The position numbers were made by a program, and so were the translations under genes. From Luteibacter mycovicinus (GTDB taxonomy: Bacteria; Pseudomonadota; Gammaproteobacteria; Xanthomonadales; Rhodanobacteraceae), in contig NZ_JQNL01000001.1 of assembly GCF_000745235.1 (NCBI RefSeq), positions 4,334,001 to 4,398,000 of the forward strand: a DNA stretch of 64,000 nt, in the 5' to 3' direction. Shown in pieces: positions 43,193 to 51,322 of the stretch; the first letter of the stretch is position 1; the number at the start of each line of letters is the position of its first letter. Under the pieces are notes generated by a model, which saw only the letters and a list, made by a program, of their open reading frames with translations, was not told the DNA's origin and did not search any database.

Positions 43193-44649
43193 GGGCTCTG
43201 GGTTCCGTTCGTGCTGGGCGTGGAAGAGGTGTCGACGGGTTCGGCGCGATAGCCGCCCCCGAGGGATTTGATCAGGGCGACATCGGTGGACAAGGCCTGG
43301 CCCTGAAGGTCGGCGTCCATATCCAGCTGCTGCGCCAGCGAGGCTTCGGTGGCAAGCGACTCGCGGTCGTCACGCACGCCGCGTGCCGCCCGTGCCTTCG
43401 CACTGGCGAGCAGGGTGTTGGCGGCGTCGATCTGCGCGGCTTGCTCGGTGCGTCGGGCGGCGATCTGCTGCGCACCGAGCGCCTGCGTGGCGACGTCGCG
43501 TGCGGCCGAGGCCACGGTGGCGTTGTACTGAGCGACGGCGGCGCCCAGCTGCGCCTGGCTGACGCCGTGGTTCGCCTCGAGCGTCCCGCCTTCGAAGATC
43601 GGCAGGTGCAGCGCGGGCGTCAGCGAGAACACGCGGCTGCTCGCGGAGAAGAGCTTGTCCATGTCGATGCTGGACAAGCCCGCCATGCCCGACAGGCTCA
43701 CATCGGGGAAGAACTGGGCGCGTGCGGCGTCGGTCTGCCGTAACGCGGCTTCGACCTGCCAGCGGCTGGCCGCGATATCCGGTCGGCGCGCCATCAGGTC
43801 GGTGCCGACGTTCGCGGGCAGGCCGGGGGCGACAGCGGGAAGCGCACGCGGCGTAAGCGCGGGCAGCTGTCCGGGCGAGACGCCGACCAGCGTGGCCAGC
43901 GAGGCGCGACGGATGTCCGCCGATCCCTGCAACGCCACACGCTGCTGGCGGGCACCGGACAGCTCGGCGCGTGCCTGCTGCACGGTATCGGGTACGTCCA
44001 CGCCCTGTTTCACACGAAGGTCGGCGATACGCAGCGCGCGTTCGCGGACAGCGATGAGCCGGTCCGCGATGGCCACTCGCGACATGTCCGCGAGCCAGCC
44101 GAAGTAGGTGTCCGCGACGACCGCCTGGATCGCGAGGGACGACGCCGAGCGCTCCGCCTCCGCCGCCCGCGCGCTGTCGATCGCGGACTCGAGGGTGAAA
44201 CGTTTCTTGCCCCACCAGTCGAAGTCGTAGCTGACCTGCACGCCGAGGTCGGCCTGGTTGTACCAGGTGAAGCCGAGGAACTGCGCCGGAATCAGGCCAT
44301 GTTCGCTCATGCGCTGCCGTGCGACCTGCGCACTGCCGTCCACGCGCAGGCCCGCCTGCGCCGCCGCGACGCGAATGTTCTGCTGCGCGCTGTCGACGCG
44401 CGTTTTCGCCTGGGCGAGGTCTGGCGCACCGCGCAGGGCCATGTCCATCAGCATGTCGAGCTGTGGATCGCCATAGGCGCGCCACCATTCGGCGGCGGGC
44501 CAACCCGGGCGCTGGTCGGTGACGAGGCCGGCCAGTGGCACGTCGTCGCGCAGGGCAGGGCGGTCGATCTTCGCGGGCACGTGGCAGGCCGCGAGCGACA
44601 CGGCCAGCATGCCCGCCAGCAGCGTGGGGCGGAATGGTAAGGGTTTCAT
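43189..44649 (-). CDS. Outer-membrane efflux lipoprotein (NodT/OprM family)
   Basis: 486 residues. Signal peptide with lipobox LAAC at ~19-22, so the mature protein is a lipoprotein with an N-terminal Cys. TolC-type repeats follow (WWRAYGDPQLDMLMDMAL..., PTGYIA-like LMARRPDIAASRWQVEAALRQTDAARAQFFPDVSLSG). It forms the outer-membrane channel for the EmrAB-like pump. Coupled by ATGA overlap on both sides. Confidence 0.94.
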   Translation of the reverse strand: MKPLPFRPTLLAGMLAVSLAACHVPAKIDRPALRDDVPLAGLVTDQRPGWPAAEWWRAYGDPQLDMLMDMALRGAPDLAQAKTRVDSAQQNIRVAAAQAGLRVDGSAQVARQRMSEHGLIPAQFLGFTWYNQADLGVQVSYDFDWWGKKRFTLESAIDSARAAEAERSASSLAIQAVVADTYFGWLADMSRVAIADRLIAVRERALRIADLRVKQGVDVPDTVQQARAELSGARQQRVALQGSADIRRASLATLVGVSPGQLPALTPRALPAVAPGLPANVGTDLMARRPDIAASRWQVEAALRQTDAARAQFFPDVSLSGMAGLSSIDMDKLFSASSRVFSLTPALHLPIFEGGTLEANHGVSQAQLGAAVAQYNATVASAARDVATQALGAQQIAARRTEQAAQIDAANTLLASAKARAARGVRDDRESLATEASLAQQLDMDADLQGQALSTDVALIKSLGGGYRAEPVDTSSTPSTNGTQSP

Positions 44650-45161
44650 GGGGTTTCCGCGGTATCCAGATGCAGGGCCAGCTTTTTCAACAGCCCTTCG
44701 AAGGTCTTTCGTTCCGTAGCGCTGAAGCAGGCGAACTTCGACACCACCTCGGGGAACATCGGCGGGAGCAGCGTGCGCACGAACTGCCTGCCCTCGGTCG
44801 TGATCGTCAGCACGATCTGACGGCGGTCCTGCGTCGCATGCGAGCGGGTGATCAGACCGCGTTTGGCGAGCAGATTGCTGATACGGGTCATGTTGGTCGG
44901 CTTCTGCTCAGCCAGCGCGCAGAGCTCGCTGGGCGTCGAACTGCCGTTCCGGGACGAATACAGCATCATCAGCGTGCGGAAATCGCTGTCGTTGAGGTCG
45001 AACGGCCTGAGCCTGGTCTCCACGTTGCGCTGCAGCGCTTCGCCCGTCAGCAAAAGCAGTCGGATGAGAAGGACCTCGCATTTCGGCAAGCCGTCGATGT
45101 TCTCGGCGACCCGGTCGACGCCCTCGTAGAGCGCCTCGACGCATGGTTTCAGGGTGGACAT
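44646..45161 (-). CDS. MarR-family repressor of the efflux operon
   Basis: 171 residues. Winged helix: LNDSDFRTLMMLYSS, PSELCALAEQKPTNMTRISNLLAKRGLITR, and the wing RSHATQDRRQIVLTITTEG. First gene of the efflux operon. A perfect 12-bp inverted repeat sits 7 bases before its ATG, an ideal autoregulatory operator. One cysteine in the recognition region (ELCALAE) could be redox-responsive. Confidence 0.93.
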   Translation of the reverse strand: MSTLKPCVEALYEGVDRVAENIDGLPKCEVLLIRLLLLTGEALQRNVETRLRPFDLNDSDFRTLMMLYSSRNGSSTPSELCALAEQKPTNMTRISNLLAKRGLITRSHATQDRRQIVLTITTEGRQFVRTLLPPMFPEVVSKFACFSATERKTFEGLLKKLALHLDTAETP

Positions 45162-45167
45162 TACGCT

Positions 45168-45197
45168 GGCTAATAGTTCGCTGGTGAACTATTAGCC
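45168..45197. promoter_or_regulatory. MarR operator: perfect 12-bp inverted repeat
   Basis: GGCTAATAGTTC (45168-45179), six bases, GAACTATTAGCC (45186-45197). It begins 7 bases before the marR start codon. Length and symmetry are as expected for a MarR dimer; binding there would block transcription of the whole marR-efflux operon. Confidence 0.8.
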
Positions 45198-45407
45198 TAG
45201 CAAGCACTGACTTCAGGCAACAAGTGCCGTCGTGCCCTGGACCGCCGTTGTGAGTAAACGCGCCCTATCAGCCACATCGAGCGCAGCTGCCGAATGCGGA
45301 TGACGAAAATAAATCGACATCATCGTCGAGCGGCTGTTCGTCGACTCCTGCGAGGCGCATAGTCACCGTGCATGAGGACCATGCTGCGATGGGAAAAGGA
45401 GAGCCAT

Positions 45408-46286
45408 ATGACGACGGACAAGCCATCGGACGCGACCGACACCGCCGAAGCCCCGCAAGATCGCTGGACCATTGCTATGCCTTCCGGGCCGGGAGAGAAC
45501 GCCAGCCCGAGGCGAGGGCGCGACCGGGCCCCGGAGCCCGTGTCGGCCGCGTCGTCGTTCCCTGCCGGCGGCGACGGTTCCTCGAGGGTATCCAGACTCA
45601 GGCCGAACGGGCGCGATCCCATCCATGTCGATCCCGGTGCGCGGATTGCTGACCGCGGTGTGGTCGCCACCGACCCCTATGGCGGCCTGATAGGCGGAGA
45701 GCTAATCGCCTGGCAGATCGAGCCCGGCGACCCTCATGCCGAAGCGCAGGCACATTTCCTCATCGACGGTCGCCCGTCAAAATACGCCAGCGCCTACACT
45801 GATTCCGGTGGTCGGGCATTGCCGCCGGTGCCGCTTATCGCATCGGGGTTGCCGGGTGACAACTTCAAAGTCCGGGCATTCACGGTGAACGCGCCCATCG
45901 ATCGCAAGGTCGAACACGAATTCTTCGTCCGTGTCTCGTCGAACGTGCCAAGGACGCTCGACGGAGAGTTTTATGGCACGCGTAAGCTGGCTGCGGGTAT
46001 GTCGCACGATCTCGACGGAATCTTCGAGCTAAAGGATCAGGACGGGAAACATTACGATTTCGGATCGCTCGTCTTCGAAATTCTCGACCCATACGATGCT
46101 CCGGCGTTTCTGGGGTTCACGCCTGGATCACTCGTCGGTGTTCCGCTGAATGGGACAAAGCTGCAACTCGAGGGAGGGCTCCGGGTGAACGTGTGGCCGG
46201 CCACCGTCGAATCGTCCTTCATCATCCGGGTTAGTCGGTATGGGCTGCTTCCGAAGGATTTTCAGTTCTGGTCCGTTCCGCGCTGA
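45408..46286 (+). CDS. Orphan protein with probable beta-sandwich domain
   Basis: 292 residues. AAGGAG 8 bases before ATG 45408 makes the start firm. Residues 1-~80 are polar, proline/glycine/serine-rich and probably unstructured. From ~80 to the end the sequence alternates in strands (AEAQAHFLIDGRPSKYASAYTD, VEHEFFVRVSSNVPR, VESSFIIRVSRYG), suggesting beta-sandwich folds like Ig-type modules. No signal peptide, no membrane helix and no Cys. I do not recognise a family. Its 3' end overlaps the convergent tatD by 25 bases. Confidence 0.75.
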   Translation: MTTDKPSDATDTAEAPQDRWTIAMPSGPGENASPRRGRDRAPEPVSAASSFPAGGDGSSRVSRLRPNGRDPIHVDPGARIADRGVVATDPYGGLIGGELIAWQIEPGDPHAEAQAHFLIDGRPSKYASAYTDSGGRALPPVPLIASGLPGDNFKVRAFTVNAPIDRKVEHEFFVRVSSNVPRTLDGEFYGTRKLAAGMSHDLDGIFELKDQDGKHYDFGSLVFEILDPYDAPAFLGFTPGSLVGVPLNGTKLQLEGGLRVNVWPATVESSFIIRVSRYGLLPKDFQFWSVPR

Positions 46287-47074
46287 CGAGCGTCGTCGAC
46301 TCGTGCGCGCCCGAGCGAGAAGAGACGATCGGCATTGCCTGTCGTGACCTCGGCAACCTCCTCGCGGCTGATGCCGCGCAGGACCGCCACGGTGTCCACG
46401 ACATCGGTCATGAACGCCGGCTCGTTGCGTCGGCCGCGACGATGCATACAGGGCTGATCGGGTGCATCTGTTTCGAGCAAAAGCCACTCCGGCGGCATGG
46501 TCGCGACGACGCGCCGGATCCGGTGAGCCCGGTCGTAGGTGACCGGGCCACCGATGCCGATATGAAAGCCGAGGTCGAACAGCTGTCGGGCTTGCTCCTC
46601 GCTTCCCGAGAAGCTGTGCACTACGCCACGCAATCCGCCGATCCGGCGAAGCGTATGGATGACCTCCTCGAACGCCCGGCGTGCATGCACGATCACCGGA
46701 AGGTCGTGCTCCTTGGCGATGCCCAGCTGGCGGGCGAACACGTCGCGCTGCCGCACCGGATCCAGTCCTTCGACGTACCAGTCCAGCCCGATCTCGCCAA
46801 CGGCCACGGCGCCGTGGCCGTCGAGCCAGTCGGGCAGTTCGGCGAGGTGCTCGTCGCGATGCCGGTCGATGAACAAGGGATGGAGGCCGTAGGCGGGGAA
46901 AATACCGTCTCTCTCACCGGCGAGTCGCTCGATCGTTTCCCAGTTGCCGCGATCGATCGCCGGCACGATCCAGCGGCGAACGCCCGCGGCGGCTGCGCGC
47001 TCGTACATCGCCCGCCGGTCGCTGTCGAACGACGCGTCGTCCAGGTGTGCGTGGGTGTCGACCAGATCGACCAT
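46262..47074 (-). CDS. TatD-family metal-dependent hydrolase (DNase)
   Basis: 270 residues, TIM-barrel metallohydrolase. Starts DTHAHLDD (metal HxH), then AVGEIGLDWY, PVIVHARRAFEEV, VVHSFSG and LLLETDAPD. Proposed 3'-5' exonuclease in DNA repair or quality control; the true substrate is not certain. Conserved length. Monocistronic by position. TATDs of this subgroup are YcfH/YjjV-like. Confidence 0.92.
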   Translation of the reverse strand: MVDLVDTHAHLDDASFDSDRRAMYERAAAAGVRRWIVPAIDRGNWETIERLAGERDGIFPAYGLHPLFIDRHRDEHLAELPDWLDGHGAVAVGEIGLDWYVEGLDPVRQRDVFARQLGIAKEHDLPVIVHARRAFEEVIHTLRRIGGLRGVVHSFSGSEEQARQLFDLGFHIGIGGPVTYDRAHRIRRVVATMPPEWLLLETDAPDQPCMHRRGRRNEPAFMTDVVDTVAVLRGISREEVAEVTTGNADRLFSLGRARVDDARQRGTDQN

Positions 47075-47087
47075 GTAAGCGTGATGC

Positions 47088-47124
47088 CTGAATGAAGGTA
47101 GCGACAGTCTAAGGCCTCATTCAG
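47088..47124. promoter_or_regulatory. Inverted repeat upstream of tatD
   Basis: CTGAATGA (47088-47095) and TCATTCAG (47117-47124) are an 8-bp inverted repeat with a 21-base spacer in the divergent gap between tatD and a lipoprotein gene. It may be a regulator site, but the long spacer weakens that. Confidence 0.25.
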
Positions 47125-47217
47125 TTTAACGAATGTCAAATGTCCTCCGAGGCGACTTCCGGGAGATGGGGCTCATGCGCCATCGAGGTCGCGGACCTTC
47201 GTTAGGAGAGTAGGGTT

Positions 47218-47814
47218 ATGAGCAGTCTGAAGATTTCCGTCCTGAACATCGCGTTGGGCGCGGCGCTGGTGTGCGGCCTGTCCGCGTGCAACCGCGACGC
47301 GAATGCCGACGTGTCCTACCGTGGCGACGGCGCCGCGGCTTCTGCTCCCGCGCCCGCACCGGCCGGCCCGAAGTACGGCCGCGTGGTCAGCGTCGATCCG
47401 GTCCGCGAGGCGGCCTCGTCGCCGCAGCGCGAGTGCCACGACGAGGTGGTGACCCGCCACGTGCCGGTCAGGGACCAGCATCAGATCGCCGGTACGGCCA
47501 TCGGCGCGGTCGCCGGCGGTCTGCTCGGCAACCAGATCGGCGGTGGCAAGGGGCGCACGCTGGCGACGGTGGCCGGCGCGGTCGGTGGCGGCTATGCGGG
47601 CCACGAGATCCAGGAGCGTCGCCAGGAGACGAACACCACCACGAGCACGGTGCGCAAGTGCAGCACCGTGGCCGGCACGTCGGGTGACAAGATCGTCGCT
47701 TATGACGTTCGTTACGAATACAACGGCGTGACGCGTTCGGTGCGTATGGATCACGATCCGGGCGATCGCGTCGAGGTACAGGAAGGCGTGTCGGTCGTTT
47801 CCGACGCACGCTGA
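47218..47814 (+). CDS. Lipoprotein with glycine-zipper 2TM domain (17-kDa antigen-like)
   Basis: 198 residues. Lipobox LSAC at ~21-24 predicts an outer-membrane lipoprotein. In the middle is a glycine-zipper: HQIAGTAIGAVAGGLLGNQIGGGKGRTLATVAGAVGGGYAGHEIQ. A C-terminal beta part (VAYDVRYEYNGVTRSVRMDHDPGDRVEV) matches the usual partner domain. Role probably in the outer-membrane integrity/stress response. The next gene (30 bases downstream) is a paralogue. Confidence 0.88.
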   Translation: MSSLKISVLNIALGAALVCGLSACNRDANADVSYRGDGAAASAPAPAPAGPKYGRVVSVDPVREAASSPQRECHDEVVTRHVPVRDQHQIAGTAIGAVAGGLLGNQIGGGKGRTLATVAGAVGGGYAGHEIQERRQETNTTTSTVRKCSTVAGTSGDKIVAYDVRYEYNGVTRSVRMDHDPGDRVEVQEGVSVVSDAR

Positions 47815-47844
47815 TTCTCCAACGCGTTCCCAGAGGCTTCATCC

Positions 47845-48312
47845 ATGTATAGCATTGTCCGCAAGTCAGGCATCGTCGCCGCTGCCGTCGCCACGCTGTC
47901 GTTGACCGCGTGCTATGAGCAGCCACGTCGTGTGTATCGCGAGGATCGCGTCGTGTATCAGGGCGCACCGCGAGGGTGCGAGCAGTGCGGCGTCGTGGAC
48001 GACGTCGAGCAGGTCTATACCCAGCGCGACTCGTCGCCGCTCGGTGCCGTCATCGGTGCGGTCGCCGGTGGTCTGCTGGGCAACACCATCGGCAAGGGTG
48101 ACGGTCGTTCGGCTGCCACCGTCGGTGGTGCGGTGGTCGGCGGCGTGGTCGGTAACCAGGTCGGCAAGCGCAATGGCGCCGATCAGGTCGCTTTCCGCGT
48201 GAGCATCCGTCTGGACGACGGTCGCCGGGCCACCGTGACCCAGGTGGAAGATCCGCAGCTACGTCGCGGCGATTACGTCGAGGTGCGCGGGGATCGCGTC
48301 TATCGTCGTTGA
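47845..48312 (+). CDS. Second glycine-zipper 2TM lipoprotein
   Basis: 155 residues. Lipobox LTAC at ~20-23. Glycine zipper SPLGAVIGAVAGGLLGNTIGKGDGRSAATVGGAVVGGVVGNQVG, followed by a basic C-terminal domain (FRVSIRLDDGRRATVTQVEDPQLRRGDYVEVRG). Clearly related to the previous gene, so probably a tandem duplication. A UUCG-loop terminator follows. Confidence 0.88.
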   Translation: MYSIVRKSGIVAAAVATLSLTACYEQPRRVYREDRVVYQGAPRGCEQCGVVDDVEQVYTQRDSSPLGAVIGAVAGGLLGNTIGKGDGRSAATVGGAVVGGVVGNQVGKRNGADQVAFRVSIRLDDGRRATVTQVEDPQLRRGDYVEVRGDRVYRR

Positions 48313-48337
48313 TCGTTTAGACGTATGGACGGCTAAA

Positions 48338-48363
48338 TAAAAACCCGCTTCGGCGGGTTTTTT
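48338..48363 (+). terminator. Intrinsic terminator, UUCG loop
   Basis: CCCGC-TTCG-GCGGG flanked by A's and followed by six T's. Ends the two-gene lipoprotein transcript. Confidence 0.88.
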
Positions 48364-48387
48364 ATGAGCGGTGAGAAAATCGGGCGC

Positions 48388-48412
48388 AAAAAAAGACCCT
48401 CATCCGAGGGCC
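48388..48412 (-). terminator. Intrinsic terminator for the hydrolase gene
   Basis: On the reverse strand CCCTC (48410-48406) GGAT GAGGG (48401-48397) is followed by T, C and seven T's. Its position, 68 bases after the hydrolase stop, fits. Confidence 0.7.
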
Positions 48413-48479
48413 CCTTTTCCCGGGAAAGCACAAGCTGCCCGCTCTGCCTTCCTTTTCCCCTCACGTTGTAGGGCCGTTG

Positions 48480-48914
48480 TCAGTTCACGGCGTAGAACGC
48501 GTGGTCGCCGATCTTGCGAACGATGCGGCTTGCGGACCAGTTCGGCGAGACGGCAGCCGTGGCGAAGTGGTCGGCCTGCGGAACATAAACGAGTCGTTCA
48601 CTCTTTGGCAGGCTCCAGTTATTCAGGGAGTCGCCTGCCACCTTCCATGCCTTGGACCAGGAGACGAGATCCGTGATCTCGAAATCCTTCGGCGTGGTGG
48701 TGATCGCAAACTGATGTGGCGCCGAAACGACGTCGCACACCTTGTCGCCGCCCATGCCGCGGTCGCGGCGTCGAAGGGCGACTTCCGCCACGGCGTACTG
48801 GCCGATAGTGGGTTCGCTACGTGCTTCGAGGTATACCGTCGTCGCCAGGCACGTCTGGTCAGCGAGGTGGCTCGGGAGGACGGACGCCATCCAGAGCAGC
48901 GCGGAAAGTTTCAT
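48480..48914 (-). CDS. Cell-wall hydrolase (SleB-like), exported
   Basis: 144 residues from ATG 48914 with GGAGG upstream. Signal peptide at the N-terminus (KLSALLWMASVLPSHLA). The domain (CLATTVYLEARSEPTIGQYAVAEVALRRR, CDVVSAPHQFA, PKDFEITDLVSW) is the Hydrolase_2/SleB fold; the catalytic Glu lies in YLEAR. Cleaves glycan strands of peptidoglycan. Similar proteins occur in prophages, and the sequence just upstream looks like a non-coding element. Confidence 0.82.
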   Translation of the reverse strand: MKLSALLWMASVLPSHLADQTCLATTVYLEARSEPTIGQYAVAEVALRRRDRGMGGDKVCDVVSAPHQFAITTTPKDFEITDLVSWSKAWKVAGDSLNNWSLPKSERLVYVPQADHFATAAVSPNWSASRIVRKIGDHAFYAVN

Positions 48915-49309
48915 GTGTATCTGCCTCCAACGAGCTTTTCCGTCACTTGCGGCTTTCTTTCGGAAAGAGCCATGGGGGACGTATGAGCGGTAGACGGGCG
49001 GGCAGGCCGTTACTACCTGGACCAACCGACGACATCCGATGTTGTGTTTGGAGAAACACGGATGAGGCGGGCGTCACACACTGTGACTGTACTGGGCGAC
49101 TGTCCGGAGTCGCCCGGTATGGGGGTGCACCGAAAGGGAGCGGCTCGCAAAGGCGGCGGCTCCGTCGGCTGACTACGCGCTACTCATGGGCTGCGCGTTG
49201 CTCAATCTCCGGCTTTCGCCGGGTCGCGCCAGAACCGTCATCATCGACGGATCGTCGCGGGTGTAACCGTGGAGAAACACCACGGCCACTTAAATTGGAT
49301 CGGCGGAGC
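48915..49309. other. Structured non-coding stretch with GGAGAAACAC repeats
   Basis: 395 bases with no known gene. GGAGAAACAC occurs twice (49050-49059, 49271-49280); each copy is part of a hairpin (GTGTTT-GGAG-AAACAC; CCGTGG/CCACGG) that shows GGAG in the loop. Between them: a perfect 8-bp hairpin GGGCGACT/AGTCGCCC (49094-49115), and two tiny plus-strand reading frames, 49062-49172 (36 residues, right after the first repeat) and 49186-49266 (26 residues). A structured RNA, a repeated mobile element, or a leader of short peptides are all possible. Confidence 0.4.
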
Positions 49310-49405
49310 CTAGTGGCGCTGCACGAATTCTGCAAGTGCGTGAGCTGTCCGGTTCAGCTTTAACTCACACATTGCGTGAGACACATTCTTGCGAATCTGC
49401 GAAAG
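49310..49405 (-). pseudogene. LuxR-type helix-turn-helix C-terminal remnant
   Basis: Reverse-strand frame ending in TAG at 49310 reads IRKNVSHAMCELKLNRTAHALAEFVQ, which has the shape of the second half of a LuxR/GerE recognition helix region (…VSHA…KL…NRT-A-A…). No start or N-terminus is present: upstream it runs into the 3' end of ygfZ, whose stop is at 49407. Probably the leftover of a regulator lost by deletion. Confidence 0.45.
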
Positions 49406-49406
49406 A

Positions 49407-50189
49407 TCACGCTTCGAATGTCGATAAGATGTGTAGGCGCTTGTCGTCTATTTCAAGAGTTTCTGCCGATGCGATGCCGTCGTCGAGTACGACAAGCGAT
49501 ATAGGTAAAGGTTGCGATGCCGCATGCATCAGCACGATACCTATGTCGCGGCCGTTAACGCGTAGCGTCTCGCCTTCGCGCATCGTGGCATCGCTTCGCG
49601 CGACGCGCAGATGCTTCTTGTGACCCCCCAGAAAATGCAGTCGCGCAGCGATTTCCTGACCAGGGAAGCAGCCCTTGTCGAATGCGACAGCACCCAGTCG
49701 CTCCATCGACAGCGCGGGCGGAAGCAATGCGTCGATCGCCTCGTCGGGAAGCCACGCGTATCCTTTCCGTATGTGACGTTCGTACCAGGTGTTTCCACCT
49801 TGCGTCGTATTTATACGTGTCGATGTATCGCCTTCACCGAAATACAGGGCGTCATCTTCTTCGCGTACATCGCCGTCGCCGATCGCGTCACCGTCGGATA
49901 CATGCAGCACGTCGGATACCGCGATCTTCACCTTCGAACGAAAGACGAAACGTTTCAGATCGGAAGCCAGCGTCTCGGCATCGCCACCACGCGGAACGAC
50001 GACGAAGCGGTCGTCTTCGGGGTGCGCGATCTGAAGCAGGGCGCGAACCCGACCCCTGGGATCGAGCCAGCCGCTCCATTGCCAGCGACCCACCCCGAGG
50101 GAGAGCACGGCGCTGCCGAACTGGGCATTGGCGAAAGCGGCCGCGTCGGGGCCGGTGAGGGTGATCGTGCGAGTGGTACGGCTCGGCAT
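49407..50189 (-). CDS. ygfZ: Folate-binding YgfZ-type protein (Fe-S/tRNA modification helper)
   Basis: 260 residues from ATG 50189. GcvT-like fold with the YgfZ signature DKGCFPGQEIAARLHFLGGHKKHL, which includes the essential cysteine. Binds tetrahydrofolate and supports MiaB-like Fe-S enzymes. Divergent from the sdh cluster; likewise widely near sdh/sdhE in gammaproteobacteria. The start has a poor ribosome site; an upstream TTG at 50201 is possible. Confidence 0.92.
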   Translation of the reverse strand: MPSRTTRTITLTGPDAAAFANAQFGSAVLSLGVGRWQWSGWLDPRGRVRALLQIAHPEDDRFVVVPRGGDAETLASDLKRFVFRSKVKIAVSDVLHVSDGDAIGDGDVREEDDALYFGEGDTSTRINTTQGGNTWYERHIRKGYAWLPDEAIDALLPPALSMERLGAVAFDKGCFPGQEIAARLHFLGGHKKHLRVARSDATMREGETLRVNGRDIGIVLMHAASQPLPISLVVLDDGIASAETLEIDDKRLHILSTFEA

Positions 50190-50237
50190 GGGGAGGCGCA
50201 AGTCGGGGCGGAGGCGTAGGATATACGGTCAGCCCAA

Positions 50238-50257
50238 GGCCAAACCAAGGTTTGGCC
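50238..50257. promoter_or_regulatory. Perfect palindrome between ygfZ and sdh operon
   Basis: GGCCAAACC-AA-GGTTTGGCC, a 9-bp perfect inverted repeat, lies in the divergent promoter region 59 bases before the DUF1674 start. It is probably an operator for a dimeric regulator of sdh or ygfZ; the regulator is unknown. Confidence 0.5.
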
Positions 50258-50315
50258 CGATCGTCAAGGTTGTGCTGATTTGCCACAGGTATTACCCTTT
50301 TGGGGCTTTATAACC

Positions 50316-50483
50316 ATGTCCGACAATCCCTCCAAGTCCGAAGGCCCGAACGATTCCGCCCCGGCGAAGCCGCTCGTACCGCCACTCGTCCCCACGAATG
50401 GCGAGCCAGAGGTCGAGAAAGCGCCGCTGGACCCCACGCGTTATGGCGACTGGGAAAAGAACGGACGCTGTATCGACTTCTGA
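50316..50483 (+). CDS. DUF1674 protein (SDHAF4-like SDH assembly factor)
   Basis: 55 residues. C-terminal signature LDPTRYGDWEKNGRCIDF is that of DUF1674, the bacterial relative of mitochondrial SDHAF4, which guards flavinated SdhA before assembly. The N-terminal half is proline-rich and flexible. It lies 60 bases upstream of sdhC on the same strand, first in the sdh cluster, which strongly supports the role. Confidence 0.9.
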   Translation: MSDNPSKSEGPNDSAPAKPLVPPLVPTNGEPEVEKAPLDPTRYGDWEKNGRCIDF

Positions 50484-50543
50484 GTCCAGGAAGGCAAGGG
50501 TAGGTGCGTCGGGCATCAGCGATTCCAATCCAGGATAGCCGCC

Positions 50544-50936
50544 ATGGCACAAACGGGACGACCGCTCTCACCCCATCTCCAGATCTACAAGTGGCAAGTG
50601 CAGATGGTTTCTTCCATCCTGCACCGCGCCACCGGCATCATCAATGCCGTGGGTAGCCTCATCATCGTCTGGGGGCTCGCGTCGCTCGCCGCCGGTCCTG
50701 ACACCTTCGGAACCTTCACCGGCATCGTCGGCAGTCCGTTCGGTACGGTCGTCATGGTCGGCTGGACGCTCAATTTCTTCTATCACCTGTGCAACGGCAT
50801 CCGCCATCTGGCGCAGGACGCCGGGCAGGGATACTCGATCCAGTCCTTCGTACGCTCCAGCTGGCTGGCGATCGTGCTGGCCATCGTGCTCACCGCGCTG
50901 GTGTGGGGCTACATCCTGATGGGAGCGCACGCATGA
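50544..50936 (+). CDS. sdhC: Succinate dehydrogenase cytochrome b556 subunit SdhC
   Basis: 130 residues, three membrane helices. N-terminal RPLSPHLQIYKWQVQMVSSILHRATG and heme ligand region FFYHLCNGIRHLAQD are diagnostic. Anchors SDH and binds ubiquinone and heme b. The stop overlaps the sdhD start (ATGA). Confidence 0.95.
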   Translation: MAQTGRPLSPHLQIYKWQVQMVSSILHRATGIINAVGSLIIVWGLASLAAGPDTFGTFTGIVGSPFGTVVMVGWTLNFFYHLCNGIRHLAQDAGQGYSIQSFVRSSWLAIVLAIVLTALVWGYILMGAHA

Positions 50937-51319
50937 GCAAGGACCTGCGCAATCCGCTTGCCCGCGCCCGTGGCCTCGGCTCGGCGAAAGAGGGCGTCAG
51001 CCACTGGATGCTCCAGCGCCTCACCGCGGTCGGGTTGATTTTCCTTACCCTCTGGTTCGTCATCACGGTGCTGAGCCTCATTCACGCCGACTACGCCACC
51101 GCCCGCGCATCCATCGCCAGGCCGTGGAACGCGGTGATGCTCATCGCTCTCATCGTCACGATGTTCAGGCATGCCGTCCTCGGCCTGCAGGTCGTGATTG
51201 AAGATTACGTCCACACGCGCTGGCTCGAAGTCGCGTCGCTGGTGGCCATCAAGTTCATCGCCGTACTCGCCGCGCTCTCGGGCGTGCTGGCCGTGCTGCG
51301 CATCGCGCTCGGAAACTGA
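50933..51319 (+). CDS. sdhD: Succinate dehydrogenase membrane anchor SdhD
   Basis: 128 residues with three membrane helices. GSAKEGVSHWMLQRLTAVGL at the N-terminus and FRHAVLGLQVVIEDYVH (heme-ligand His and quinone-site Asp-Tyr) are as expected. Starts in an ATGA with sdhC; sdhA follows 3 bases after its stop. Confidence 0.94.
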   Translation: MSKDLRNPLARARGLGSAKEGVSHWMLQRLTAVGLIFLTLWFVITVLSLIHADYATARASIARPWNAVMLIALIVTMFRHAVLGLQVVIEDYVHTRWLEVASLVAIKFIAVLAALSGVLAVLRIALGN

Positions 51320-51322
51320 TCG

